A DNA stretch of 12,501 nucleotides from Actinomycetes bacterium (GCA_023401045.1 JAEXEM010000218.1:1-12501); one strand, 5' to 3'; shown: positions 1 to 6,543, counted from the first letter of the stretch. Numbers and translations: made by a program. Notes: generated from the letters alone by a model not told the origin.

Positions 1-2
1 CG

Positions 3-80
3 GCCCACCTCATCACGCTGCCGGACCCGGTCGTCGCGGCGACCCGCGGGCCGCGGCCCGCGGCAGGAGGAGTGGCATGA
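3..80 (+). CDS. C-terminal end of an upstream gene, function not recognised (partial)
   Basis: Only the last 25 codons lie inside the window; the frame is open from the left edge to the TGA at 78-80. The peptide begins AHLITLPDPVVAAT and ends in a Gly/Ala/Pro-rich tail. The third positions are almost all G or C, as in the clear genes of the window. The stop overlaps the ATG of the next small ORF as ATGA, which suggests translational coupling and one transcript. The 3' end carries a 20-bp perfect palindrome at 44-63. Too little is visible to assign a family, and a spurious frame cannot be fully excluded. Confidence 0.5.
   Translation, partial: AHLITLPDPVVAATRGPRPAAGGVA
44..63. repeat. 20-bp perfect palindrome, possible RNA hairpin
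   Basis: The sequence CCGCGGGCCGCGGCCCGCGG reads identically on both strands. As RNA it could fold into an 8-bp stem with a 4-nt loop. It lies in the last codons of the upstream gene, one base before the AGGAGGAG ribosome-binding site (65-72) of the next ORF. It could act as a non-canonical terminator (no U-tract follows), a translational attenuator or a protein-binding site. In DNA this GC-rich a chance origin is possible. Confidence 0.4.
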
Positions 81-301
81 CGACCGGCTCCGCGGTGCCC
101 TTCACCCTCGCCGAGCACGCGGCACGGATGGCCCGCGTCACCGCGGACGGCGTCCGCCGGCTCGACACGTCACCCCGCGAGCTGCGGGTCGTCGGCCGAC
201 CACCCACCACGGCGGGCTCACCCGTGGGGGGTGAGGTGCGCACGCGGCGCACCCGTGACGGTGACGGTGACCGGACCCCTGCACCGAGGAGGCGTCGATG
301 A
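77..301 (+). CDS. Small ORF, possibly a truncated remnant of an M24-type peptidase N-terminus
   Basis: This 74-residue frame has a very good Shine-Dalgarno (AGGAGGAG at 65-72). Its ATG overlaps the previous stop and its TGA overlaps the ATG of the transporter at 298. Residues 8-40 (FTLAEHAARMARVTADGVRR, then LDTSPRELRVVG) resemble the opening of creatinase/Xaa-Pro aminopeptidase N-terminal domains (F-x-L-x-E-x-x-x-R-x-x-R-V). Codon choice is gene-like up to about codon 40. After that the reading is low-complexity Arg/Asp/Gly/Thr and runs through a strong hairpin (201-233) and a GTGACG triplet repeat. I read it as either the surviving 5' end of a deleted peptidase gene or a small expressed ORF of unknown role. 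No full-length peptidase is present. Confidence 0.35.
   Translation: MTTGSAVPFTLAEHAARMARVTADGVRRLDTSPRELRVVGRPPTTAGSPVGGEVRTRRTRDGDGDRTPAPRRRR
201..233 (+). other. GC-rich hairpin upstream of the APC transporter (terminator- or attenuator-like)
   Basis: Arms 201-212 (CACCCACCACGG) and 222-233 (CCGTGGGGGGTG) pair at 11 of 12 positions around a 9-nt loop. No T-run follows, so this is not a classical intrinsic terminator, though U-less hairpins are common in actinobacteria. Smaller stems precede it: 143-148 with 152-157, 174-178 with 184-188, and the palindrome GTCGGCCGAC at 191-200. Together, 143-233 looks more like a structured leader than like protein-coding sequence. It matches no riboswitch class I recognise. 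Confidence 0.4.
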
Positions 302-1764
302 GCGCGATGGACTACCCGGTCGACCGGCCCGTCCCGGCGGCGAAGGCGCGCACCGTCGCGCCGGCGACGCGGTGGATCTCGTGGGTCGCCCTCGCGATGA
401 TGACGACGAGCTCGGTCGCGAGCCTGCGCGCCGCACCGACGATGGCCGTCTACGGCCTGGCGTGCGTCTTCCTCTACCTCGTGCCGGCGGTCGTGTTCCT
501 CCTGCCGACGTCGCTCGTCTCCGCGGAGCTCGCCTCCGGCTACACGGGCGGCGTCTACAACTGGGTCGCCCGCGGCATCTCGAGGCCCATGGGCTTCCTC
601 GCCGTGTGGTGCCAGTTCGCGATGACGATCTTCTACTACCCGAGCCTGCTCGGCTTCGTGGCGAGCACGCTCGCCTACGTCATCAACCCGGCGCTCGCGT
701 CGAGCGGCGTGTGGACGGCGTGCGTCATCGTCGTCGTCTACTGGTCCGGCGTCTGGGTCTCGTCGCGCGGGACGTCCGGCGTCGCCGGGCTGGCCAGCGG
801 CGGGCTCATCATCGGCACGCTCGTCCCGGGCGTCGTGCTCGTCACCCTCGGCGTCGTCTTCCTCGGCCAGGGCAACACGCCCGCGGCGCCCATGGACGCC
901 GACCACCTGCTGCCGGCGTGGGCGGGGCTGGCGAGCCTCGTCCTCATCGTCAACAACTTCCTGTCGTACTCCGGCATGGAGATGAACGCCGTCCACGTCG
1001 GGTCGCTGAAGAACCCGGCGAAGGAGTTCCCCAAGGCGATGTTCCTCGCGATGGGGATGGTGCTGCTCATCTTCATCCTGCCCGCGCTCGCCATCAGCTG
1101 GGTCGTGCCCGCGGAGGAGCTGTCGCTCACCGCCGGGGTCATGCAGGCGTTCGACTCGGTGTTCGCCCAGTTCGGGGTGCGAGGCCTGACGCCGGTCTTC
1201 GGCGTCATGCTCGTCGCCGCCTCGCTCGGCGGCATGCTCACGTGGCTCGCAGGCCCGTCGAAGGGCCTGCTGCTCATCTCCCGGGAGGAGGGGTACCTCC
1301 CTCCGTTCCTCCAGCGGCTCAACAAGCACGGCGTGCAGCAGAACATCCTCGTCGTCCAGGGGATCGTCACGACGGTCATCGCGCTGGGCTACGCGCTCAT
1401 CCCCAACGTCTCGAGCGCCTACTGGATCTTCTCGGTCATCACGACGCAGGTGTACCTCATCATGTACCTGCTCATGTTCGTCGCCGCGGTGAGGCTGCGG
1501 CGCCGCGAGCCGGACCACCCCCGCGGCTACCGGGCACCGATGCTCGTCGGCCTGTGCGGCGTCGGCTTCGCGGCCTCGCTCGCCGCGCTCCTCGTCGGCT
1601 TCGTCCCGCCGTCGCAGTTCGGCGGCGAGAACCCGTTCGTCTACTTCCTCATCGTCGGCGGCGGAGCGCTCGGCCTCGGGCTCCTCGTGCCCTTCCTCTT
1701 CTACCGGCTGCGCAAGCCGTCGTGGAAGCTGCCCGACGCGGCGGGGCAGGTGGTGGAGCCGTGA
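298..1764 (+). CDS. GadC-like APC-superfamily amino-acid transporter/antiporter
   Basis: Integral membrane protein of 488 residues with about 12 hydrophobic segments from residue ~25 to ~470, the usual APC size and layout. It follows E. coli GadC (glutamate/GABA antiporter) along its length. Shared blocks include MTTSSVASLRAAPTMAVYG near 35-53, SAELAS...GGVYNWV at 75-90, LSYSGMEMNAVHV...NPAKEFPKAM at 222-248, GVMQAF at 280-285, GPSKGLL at 319-325 and LNKHGV at 341-346. It should exchange or import an amino acid or amine across the cytoplasmic membrane; the substrate cannot be read from sequence. The C-terminus stops about 18 residues after the last membrane segment, so GadC's C-terminal plug, known to close that transporter at neutral pH, is absent. 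The start is supported by GAGGAGG at 286-292, five bases before the ATG. The stop overlaps the next start (GTGA), and the genes downstream encode a small membrane protein and an M20 peptidase. Confidence 0.93.
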   Translation: MSAMDYPVDRPVPAAKARTVAPATRWISWVALAMMTTSSVASLRAAPTMAVYGLACVFLYLVPAVVFLLPTSLVSAELASGYTGGVYNWVARGISRPMGFLAVWCQFAMTIFYYPSLLGFVASTLAYVINPALASSGVWTACVIVVVYWSGVWVSSRGTSGVAGLASGGLIIGTLVPGVVLVTLGVVFLGQGNTPAAPMDADHLLPAWAGLASLVLIVNNFLSYSGMEMNAVHVGSLKNPAKEFPKAMFLAMGMVLLIFILPALAISWVVPAEELSLTAGVMQAFDSVFAQFGVRGLTPVFGVMLVAASLGGMLTWLAGPSKGLLLISREEGYLPPFLQRLNKHGVQQNILVVQGIVTTVIALGYALIPNVSSAYWIFSVITTQVYLIMYLLMFVAAVRLRRREPDHPRGYRAPMLVGLCGVGFAASLAALLVGFVPPSQFGGENPFVYFLIVGGGALGLGLLVPFLFYRLRKPSWKLPDAAGQVVEP

Positions 1765-2207
1765 GCGACGAGAGCGTGCGCACCACGCGGGCGGACCGCG
1801 TCCTGTACTGGGTGGCGATCGGGGTGCTCGTCGTGCTCACCGCCATCGCGCTGCTGGCGTTCCGGCAGGCTCGGGAGCAGGCGGCCGCGACGCAGAAGGC
1901 GGAGGAGCTCGTCGCGACCCTCGAGGCCGCGGGCGTCGAGCGGCTGCCCTCCGTGGAGCGTGTCGCCCGCGTGCTCGGCGACGACGGCGGGTCGGTCTGC
2001 GCCGATCCCGGTACCGCGCTGCGGCGGTCGACGCTGCTCGCCATGCTCACCAACGGGGCGTCCGGGCCCGGCGCGCGGCCCGTCATCGTCGACAGCAGAC
2101 TGTTCGAGGGGCAGGTCGCCGTCATGAGCATCTACTGCCCTGAGCACCTCGAGGACGTCCGCGCGTACCTCGACGACCTCAGGACCGCCGACGTGGTGAG
2201 GAGCTGA
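1761..2207 (+). CDS. Small single-pass membrane protein of unknown function
   Basis: A 148-residue protein that I do not recognise. Residues 1-13 are polar and followed by one strong membrane segment (about 14-33, VLYWVAIGVLVVLTAIALLAF). A charged, Ala/Glu-rich stretch (36-57) could form a short coiled coil. The remainder is a compact soluble domain with exactly two cysteines (C80 in GSVCADPG, C126 in IYCPEHL) that could form a disulfide if the domain is outside the membrane. The GTG start overlaps the transporter's stop (GTGA), and the ribosome-binding site GGTGGAG at 1752-1758 is very close, so translation is probably coupled. The M20 peptidase gene begins 3 bases after its stop. Position between transporter and peptidase suggests an accessory role, but that is inference from context only. 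Confidence 0.8.
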   Translation: MSDESVRTTRADRVLYWVAIGVLVVLTAIALLAFRQAREQAAATQKAEELVATLEAAGVERLPSVERVARVLGDDGGSVCADPGTALRRSTLLAMLTNGASGPGARPVIVDSRLFEGQVAVMSIYCPEHLEDVRAYLDDLRTADVVRS

Positions 2208-2210
2208 GCG

Positions 2211-3569
2211 GTGGACATGACGCAGCGCGTGACGGAGCAGATGCCGCGCGTCCGGGCCGAGCTCGCCGAGCTCGTCGCGATGGCGTCGGTGGCGGACCCC
2301 CGGCAGTTCCCCGCCGAGGGGTGCGCGCAGGCCGCCCGGTGGGTGGCCGACGCCTTCCGCGACGTCGGGTTCGCCGACGTCGCGCTGCACACCACCGCGG
2401 ACGGCAGCGACGCGGTCGTCGGCTCGCGTCCGGGCCCCGACCCGGACGCCCCGACCGTGCTCCTCTACGCCCACTACGACGTGCAGCCACCGCTCGACGA
2501 CCACGCCTGGCGGACCCCGCCCTTCGAGCTCACCGAGGTCGACGGGCGCTGGTACGGCCGCGGCACCGCGGACTGCAAGGGCAACATCGTCATGCACCTC
2601 GCGGCGCTGCGGGCGCTCGGCGACGACGTCCCGGTCAACCTCCGGCTCGTCGTCGAGGGGTCCGAGGAGCAGGGGACCGGCGGCCTCGAGGACCTCGTCG
2701 TCCACAACCCCGACCTGCTGCGGGCGGACGCGGTCCTCGTGTGCGACACGGGCGACGCGGCCGTCGGCGTGCCGGCCGTCACGGTGAGCCTGCGCGGCAT
2801 GGTCAACGTCGTCGTCCACGTCGACGCGCTGCCGACCGAGCTGCACTCCGGGATGTTCGGCGGCCCGGCCCCCGACGCGCTCGCCGCCCTCGTCCTCGTC
2901 CTCGCGTCGCTGCGCGACGAGAAGGGCGACACGACCGTCCGGGGCCTCGACCACGAGCAGACGTGGACGGGTGAGGAGTACGCGCCCGAGGCGTTCCGCG
3001 CCGACGCCGGGCTCGCCGAGAGGCGGGCGTTGCTCGGGTCGGGCACGGTCTCCGACATGCTCTGGGCCCGTCCCGCGCTCACGGTCCTCGGCATCGACTG
3101 CCCGCCCGTCGTCGGCTCGACCGCGGCGATCGTGCCGCGCACGAGCGCCCGGCTCAACCTGCGCATCCCGCCGGGGACCGACCCCGAGCAGGCGTACGAG
3201 GCGCTCGTCCGGCACATCGAGGCGGCGACGCCGTGGGGCGTCGACGTCCGGGTCGAGCGCGAGGCGGTCGGCCCGCCGTTCCGGGCGCGCACCGACGGCC
3301 CCGCGTACGACGCCATGCGCGGCGCCATGCACGAGGCGTTCGGCCACGACATGGTGCTGCTCGGCCAGGGCGGGTCGATCCCGCTGTGCAACGTCCTCGC
3401 CGAGACCTACCCCGAGGCGGAGATCCTCCTCATGGGCGTCGAGGAGCCGCTCGCGCTCATCCACGCGCCCAACGAGAGCGTCGACCCGCGGGAGATCGCG
3501 CACCTCGCGACCGCGGAGGCGCTGTTCCTCCAGCGGTACACCGGCCCGGGGCGGCCGGCGGGCGCGTGA
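2211..3569 (+). CDS. M20-family metallopeptidase (dipeptidase / N-acyl amino acid hydrolase type)
   Basis: A cytoplasmic enzyme of 452 residues, normal for M20 dipeptidases of the carnosinase/ArgE/DapE/CPG2 superfamily, without a signal peptide. The binuclear-zinc site is complete: YAHYDVQP (H88, with D90 as the Asp supporting the metal site), GRGTADCKGN (bridging D121), EGSEEQGTGG (catalytic E152 and ligand E153), VCDTGD (D179) and a C-terminal IHAPNES (H418). The lid/dimerisation domain spans roughly 190-320 and includes LHSGMFGG at 211-218. It should hydrolyse a dipeptide or N-acyl/N-carbamoyl amino acid; sequence does not give the substrate. GTG at 2211 is preferred over ATG at 2217 because GAGGAG (2198-2203) sits 7 bases before it. 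It is the last gene of the left operon, converging on the beta-propeller gene 15 bp away. Confidence 0.93.
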   Translation: MDMTQRVTEQMPRVRAELAELVAMASVADPRQFPAEGCAQAARWVADAFRDVGFADVALHTTADGSDAVVGSRPGPDPDAPTVLLYAHYDVQPPLDDHAWRTPPFELTEVDGRWYGRGTADCKGNIVMHLAALRALGDDVPVNLRLVVEGSEEQGTGGLEDLVVHNPDLLRADAVLVCDTGDAAVGVPAVTVSLRGMVNVVVHVDALPTELHSGMFGGPAPDALAALVLVLASLRDEKGDTTVRGLDHEQTWTGEEYAPEAFRADAGLAERRALLGSGTVSDMLWARPALTVLGIDCPPVVGSTAAIVPRTSARLNLRIPPGTDPEQAYEALVRHIEAATPWGVDVRVEREAVGPPFRARTDGPAYDAMRGAMHEAFGHDMVLLGQGGSIPLCNVLAETYPEAEILLMGVEEPLALIHAPNESVDPREIAHLATAEALFLQRYTGPGRPAGA

Positions 3570-3578
3570 CGACCGGCC
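3553..3578. terminator. Possible weak bidirectional terminator hairpin
   Basis: GGCCGG at 3553-3558 and CCGGCC at 3573-3578 form a perfect 6-bp stem with a 14-nt loop, spanning the M20 stop and reaching the short gap between two convergent genes. There is no T-run on either strand. The position is right for a terminator, but the stem is short and such pairs are common at this GC content. Confidence 0.2.
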
Positions 3579-3584
3579 TCGTCC

Positions 3585-5069
3585 TCATCCCAGCACGTCG
3601 AGGGAGACCCCGGCGCCCAGGTCGTCCCTCCAGCGGTAGCCGACGAGCACGTCGGTCGCGACGCTGACGTCGTCCACGGGGACCGGCTCGGACGAGCGCC
3701 ACAGCTCCGAGCCGTCCGTCCGGTCGAGGCCGACGAGCAGGAGACCGTCGCCGTCGGCCACCTCCGGGCGTGCCGTCGCGAGCAGGACGCGGCCGTCCGT
3801 CATCAGTCCCTGGCCCGCGAGGGACGACACCCGCCACAGCTCGGCACCGGTGCGGGCGTCGAGGGTGACGAGGCCGGCGTCGGTCGCGAGGTGCACGCGC
3901 CCGTCGAGCACGATCGTCTGCCGGGGGCGGAGATCCTCGGCGGACCACGTCCGCGCGCCGTCGCGCGACCAGGCGTCCACGTCACCGCCGTGCGACGTGA
4001 GGGCGTCGAACGGCGCGCTGCCGTCGTCGACGGTGTGCAGCCACTGCCCGTCGTAGGTGACGACGCCGTCCGCGCGCACGACCGTCGTGGTCGTCGGCGT
4101 GAGCGTGTCCGGGGCCGACGTCTGGACGACGACGGCGTCCGTCGTGACGTCGGTGACCAGGGTGTCCGGGTCGAGCTCCAGGGAACGCACGGTGGTCCCC
4201 GACGCGTCGAGGAGGTGCAGCTCGTCCGGCGTCACGAGCACGGCGCCGTCACCGACGGGGAGCACCCACGCCTGCGCGCCCGCCGGCGCGGCCGAGACGG
4301 GCACGCTCGTCTCCCACGCCACCGTCCCGTCGTACCGCAGCGCCTGCACCCGCGCCGTGGTCCCCTCACCGGACACGAGGAGCACCAGCTCGCCGACCAG
4401 GGCGAGGGAACGTGGTCCGGGCGTCCTGGTGGCCTCCGTGAGATCGGCCAGGACGGTGCCGTCGTCCGGGTCGAGCAGGACGGTACGCAGGATCGTCGGG
4501 GCGCGGTCCGGCATCGGGCCCTCGGAGTCCCTCACGCCGTCGTCCGCCACGCAGATCACGGCGTCGGGGTCGTCCCCGTAGGACCAGCAGGACCCGGACG
4601 ACGCGTACCCCGGCGTCCCGGGCGGTACGTCGGCGCGGTCCTCGGCGGGCACGAGCTCGGTCTCCCAGGCCGTCGCCCCCGTCCTCGTGTCGAGCGCACG
4701 CACGCGCAGCGAGCCGTCGTCCACGACGCCGATGAACCTCCCGACCGTGGCAGCCGTGATGGCGAGCGGGTCCTCGGCGGACCACAGCACCTGCGGCGGG
4801 CCGTCGAGGGGTGCCAGCACGCCCGGCACCTCGGCGACGGCGGCGACCCACGCGCGCTCGCGGGCGTCGACGACGCCCTGCGCGACGACACCGGCGGCCA
4901 CGACGACCCCGACCAGCCCGGCGCCGAGCGCGAGCCGGCGACGCCGGGTCCAGCCGCCTGCGGGACCGCCGCCGGGCGTCACCGCGGTGTCGTCCGCCTC
5001 GGTGGGTACGCCGCTGCCCGGCTCGTCGTCCTCGACGAGCTCGACCTCGTGCGGCGTGCCCCGGTTCAT
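3585..5069 (-). CDS. Membrane-anchored PQQ-type beta-propeller repeat protein
   Basis: A 494-residue protein with an acidic cytoplasmic N-terminus (1-40), a TRRRR positive patch (41-45) and one membrane segment (46-66). A large, probably external domain of beta-propeller repeats follows. The repeats end in the PQQ-like pattern of a strand, then D-x-R-T-G-x-x-x-W: ALDTRTGATAWE (125-136), ALRYDGTVAWE (243-253), TLDARTGAELWR (402-413) and GLDRTDGSELWR (447-458). Two cysteines (C161, C173) lie close together and may form a disulfide. Such BamB/PQQ-like propellers usually act as scaffolds or binding domains; no PQQ-enzyme catalytic residues are evident, so I assign no activity. The gene converges with the M20 gene and diverges from the sugar operon, and it appears functionally separate from both. 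The start fits a leaderless transcript: a TAGCCT -10 box ends 6 bases before the ATG and there is no ribosome-binding site. Confidence 0.88.
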   Translation of the reverse strand: MNRGTPHEVELVEDDEPGSGVPTEADDTAVTPGGGPAGGWTRRRRLALGAGLVGVVVAAGVVAQGVVDARERAWVAAVAEVPGVLAPLDGPPQVLWSAEDPLAITAATVGRFIGVVDDGSLRVRALDTRTGATAWETELVPAEDRADVPPGTPGYASSGSCWSYGDDPDAVICVADDGVRDSEGPMPDRAPTILRTVLLDPDDGTVLADLTEATRTPGPRSLALVGELVLLVSGEGTTARVQALRYDGTVAWETSVPVSAAPAGAQAWVLPVGDGAVLVTPDELHLLDASGTTVRSLELDPDTLVTDVTTDAVVVQTSAPDTLTPTTTTVVRADGVVTYDGQWLHTVDDGSAPFDALTSHGGDVDAWSRDGARTWSAEDLRPRQTIVLDGRVHLATDAGLVTLDARTGAELWRVSSLAGQGLMTDGRVLLATARPEVADGDGLLLVGLDRTDGSELWRSSEPVPVDDVSVATDVLVGYRWRDDLGAGVSLDVLG

Positions 5070-5075
5070 CGCCGC

Positions 5076-5081
5076 AGGCTA
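5076..5081 (-). promoter_or_regulatory. -10 box for a leaderless transcript of the beta-propeller gene
   Basis: On the minus strand TAGCCT is followed by GCGGCG and then the ATG (A at 5069). TAGCCT fits the actinobacterial -10 pattern TAnnnT, and its distance puts transcription start at or within a base of the A of the start codon. No Shine-Dalgarno sequence lies between them. I see no convincing -35 box 17-18 bases further upstream, which is usual for actinobacterial promoters of this type. Confidence 0.5.
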
Positions 5082-5122
5082 GCGGGACCCGGTGCCGCCG
5101 TCCTCTCTCTCCCCGGCGGCGG

Positions 5123-5146
5123 GCGAGGCCGGTCCGGCCGACTCGC
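5123..5146. repeat. Imperfect inverted repeat in the divergent intergenic region
   Basis: GCGAG (5123-5127) and CTCGC (5142-5146) flank a second pair, GCCG (5128-5131) and CGGC (5135-5138), with a 3-nt bulge. The element lies between the divergent beta-propeller and ROK genes, upstream of both predicted promoters. It could be an operator or a chance product of high GC; nothing else in 5082-5270 stands out. Confidence 0.2.
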
Positions 5147-5271
5147 GCGGGCCCGCTGTTCGCGCCGGGGGTTCACGACGGGCCGGGAAGACGGGTGCGC
5201 CCGCGAGGGGGTCTCCGCGCCTGATATGTCGACGTCCGCCTGACCTGCACAGATCCATTCGGGTGACGGCG

Positions 5272-5302
5272 TTGACCCTCTGCTCGGACCCGTGCCAGGG
5301 TC
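5272..5302 (+). promoter_or_regulatory. Predicted operon promoter with overlapping inverted-repeat operator
   Basis: TTGACC (5272-5277) is a good -35 box. An 18-bp spacer leads to CAGGGT (5296-5301), which matches the TAnnnT -10 pattern except at its first base. GACCCT (5274-5279) and AGGGTC (5297-5302) are perfect inverted repeats separated by 17 bp and overlap both promoter boxes, so a bound dimer would block RNA polymerase. The following 30 bases are the most AT-rich in the area and contain the ROK ribosome-binding site. The adjacent ROK regulator is the obvious candidate ligand; the binding itself is inferred. Confidence 0.45.
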
Positions 5303-5331
5303 CTCATTAGTTTCATGCAGAAGGGATCAAA

Positions 5332-6543
5332 GTGGCGCTCCAGCACGGCTCCATGAGCGAGGTGAACGAGTACCTCGTGCGCGAGTACGTCCGGGACCAC
5401 CGGCGGACCACCCGGCCCGAGATCGCGCGCGACCTCAACCTGTCGCAGGCCTCGGTCAGCCGGATGGTGGCGCGGCTCATCGCGCGGGGCGTCCTCGTCG
5501 AGACGGGGGACACCTCGGGCTCGGGCGGACGCCCCCGGGTGGTCCTCACCCTCAACGTCGAGAGCGCGTGGGTCGTCGGCATCGACCTCGGCGGGACGAA
5601 GTGCCACGGCGCCCTCAGCGGGCTCGACGGGGAGATCGTCGCCGAGGAGTACGTCACCGTCGCCGACGCCGGGGGAGCCTTCGAGGCCCTCGAGCGGGTG
5701 TGGTCCGCGATGCACGCGGCCGCCGACGCGCGCGGCGTCGAGATCGGTGCGCTCGCGGTCGGCGTCCCGGCCGTCATCGACGCCGACACCGAGCTCGCCG
5801 TGCGCGGGCCGAACGTCGGCTGGGACGGGTTCGACCTCGTCGCCCGCGTCCGTGCGTTCGGGGTGCCGTTCGTCGTCGACAACGACGTCAACCTCGCCGC
5901 GATCGCCGAGGGCGAGGTGGGGCAGGCCGTCGGGTCGCGCGACTACGCCGTGCTGTCGATCGGCACCGGGCTCGGCGGCGCGGTCGTGAGCAACGGTCGG
6001 CTCGTGCGCGGCCGCCACAACGCAGCCGGCGAGATCGGCGTCCTCGTCCCCGAGGTCCGCATGCTCGCCGAGACGCGCGTGAGCGGGGTCGGCGGGCTCG
6101 AGTCGGTGCTCAGCGGCGGCGCCCTGGCCAGGCGCGCCCGCGAGCTCGTCGAGACCGACCCCGCCGCCCGGGCAGAGCTCGGGGAGCACCCCACGGTCCC
6201 GCAGGTCATCGCCGCGGGCATCGACGGGCGCCCCTACTCCAAGGCGCTGCTCGACGACGTCGTGCGCGCCCTCGCGCAGGCCGTCGTCACGTTCGCCGCG
6301 GTCACCGACCCCGAGATCGTCGTCATCGACGGCAGCGTCGGGCGCGCGCTCGCGCCCGTGCTCGACGAGGTCACCCGCCTCGTCGCCCGCCACGTCGCGA
6401 CACCCCCGCGGCTCGCGGTGTCCGAGCTCGGCCCCAACTCCACCGTCCGCGGCGCCCTCTCGGGTGCGCTGCACCATCTCCGGCTGACCGACGCACCCCC
6501 CGTCCTCGGTGAGCTCACCCACGAAGGAGGCACCCCCTCATGA
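5332..6543 (+). CDS. ROK-family transcriptional regulator of the sugar operon
   Basis: A 403-residue protein with the two-part layout of NagC/XylR-type ROK regulators: an N-terminal winged helix (about 15-70; TRPEIARDLNLSQASVSRMV is the helix-turn-helix) and a sugar-kinase-like domain (about 80-385). The kinase-like part keeps the phosphate loop DLGGT (85-89), VDNDVN with the Asp that is catalytic in ROK kinases (D185), the GTGLGG loop (211-216) and AGEIG (232-236). The ROK zinc site is missing: no His follows AGEIG and there is no CxCGxxGC cluster, the only cysteine being C91. It most likely represses this operon and is released by a sugar or sugar phosphate. GTG at 5332 is chosen because AGAAGGGA (5319-5326) ends five bases before it; ATG 5353 is a weaker alternative. 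Its stop overlaps the permease start (ATGA), making it the first cistron of the operon it probably controls. Confidence 0.9.
   Translation: MALQHGSMSEVNEYLVREYVRDHRRTTRPEIARDLNLSQASVSRMVARLIARGVLVETGDTSGSGGRPRVVLTLNVESAWVVGIDLGGTKCHGALSGLDGEIVAEEYVTVADAGGAFEALERVWSAMHAAADARGVEIGALAVGVPAVIDADTELAVRGPNVGWDGFDLVARVRAFGVPFVVDNDVNLAAIAEGEVGQAVGSRDYAVLSIGTGLGGAVVSNGRLVRGRHNAAGEIGVLVPEVRMLAETRVSGVGGLESVLSGGALARRARELVETDPAARAELGEHPTVPQVIAAGIDGRPYSKALLDDVVRALAQAVVTFAAVTDPEIVVIDGSVGRALAPVLDEVTRLVARHVATPPRLAVSELGPNSTVRGALSGALHHLRLTDAPPVLGELTHEGGTPS

Noticed and set aside
255..272. Tandem GTGACG, GTGACG, GTGACC as a regulatory direct repeat or start of a CRISPR-like array
   Set aside because: Three 6-mers without spacers are too short for an array, and such runs are common in GC-rich DNA; there is no supporting context.
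13..1518. 501-codon minus-strand open frame opposite the transporter
   Set aside because: Composition is Asp/Arg/Glu/His-rich, the usual product of reading a GC-rich gene antisense, with no domain and no ribosome-binding logic.
231..1760. Long plus-strand open frame running over the transporter gene in another frame
   Set aside because: Its predicted protein is Arg/Gly/His-rich with no motifs and sits on top of a clear GadC-like protein. It is open only because stop codons are rare at this GC content. Only its last part, from GTG 1761, is a real gene.
1701..3503. 600-codon minus-strand open frame opposite the small membrane protein and M20 genes
   Set aside because: It is antisense to a complete M20 metallopeptidase and has the same biased Arg/Asp/Val/His composition; a shadow frame.
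5315..5317. ATG at 5315 as the start of the ROK gene
   Set aside because: It is in a different frame from the ROK protein, and the AGAAGGGA ribosome-binding site lies after it, pointing to GTG 5332.
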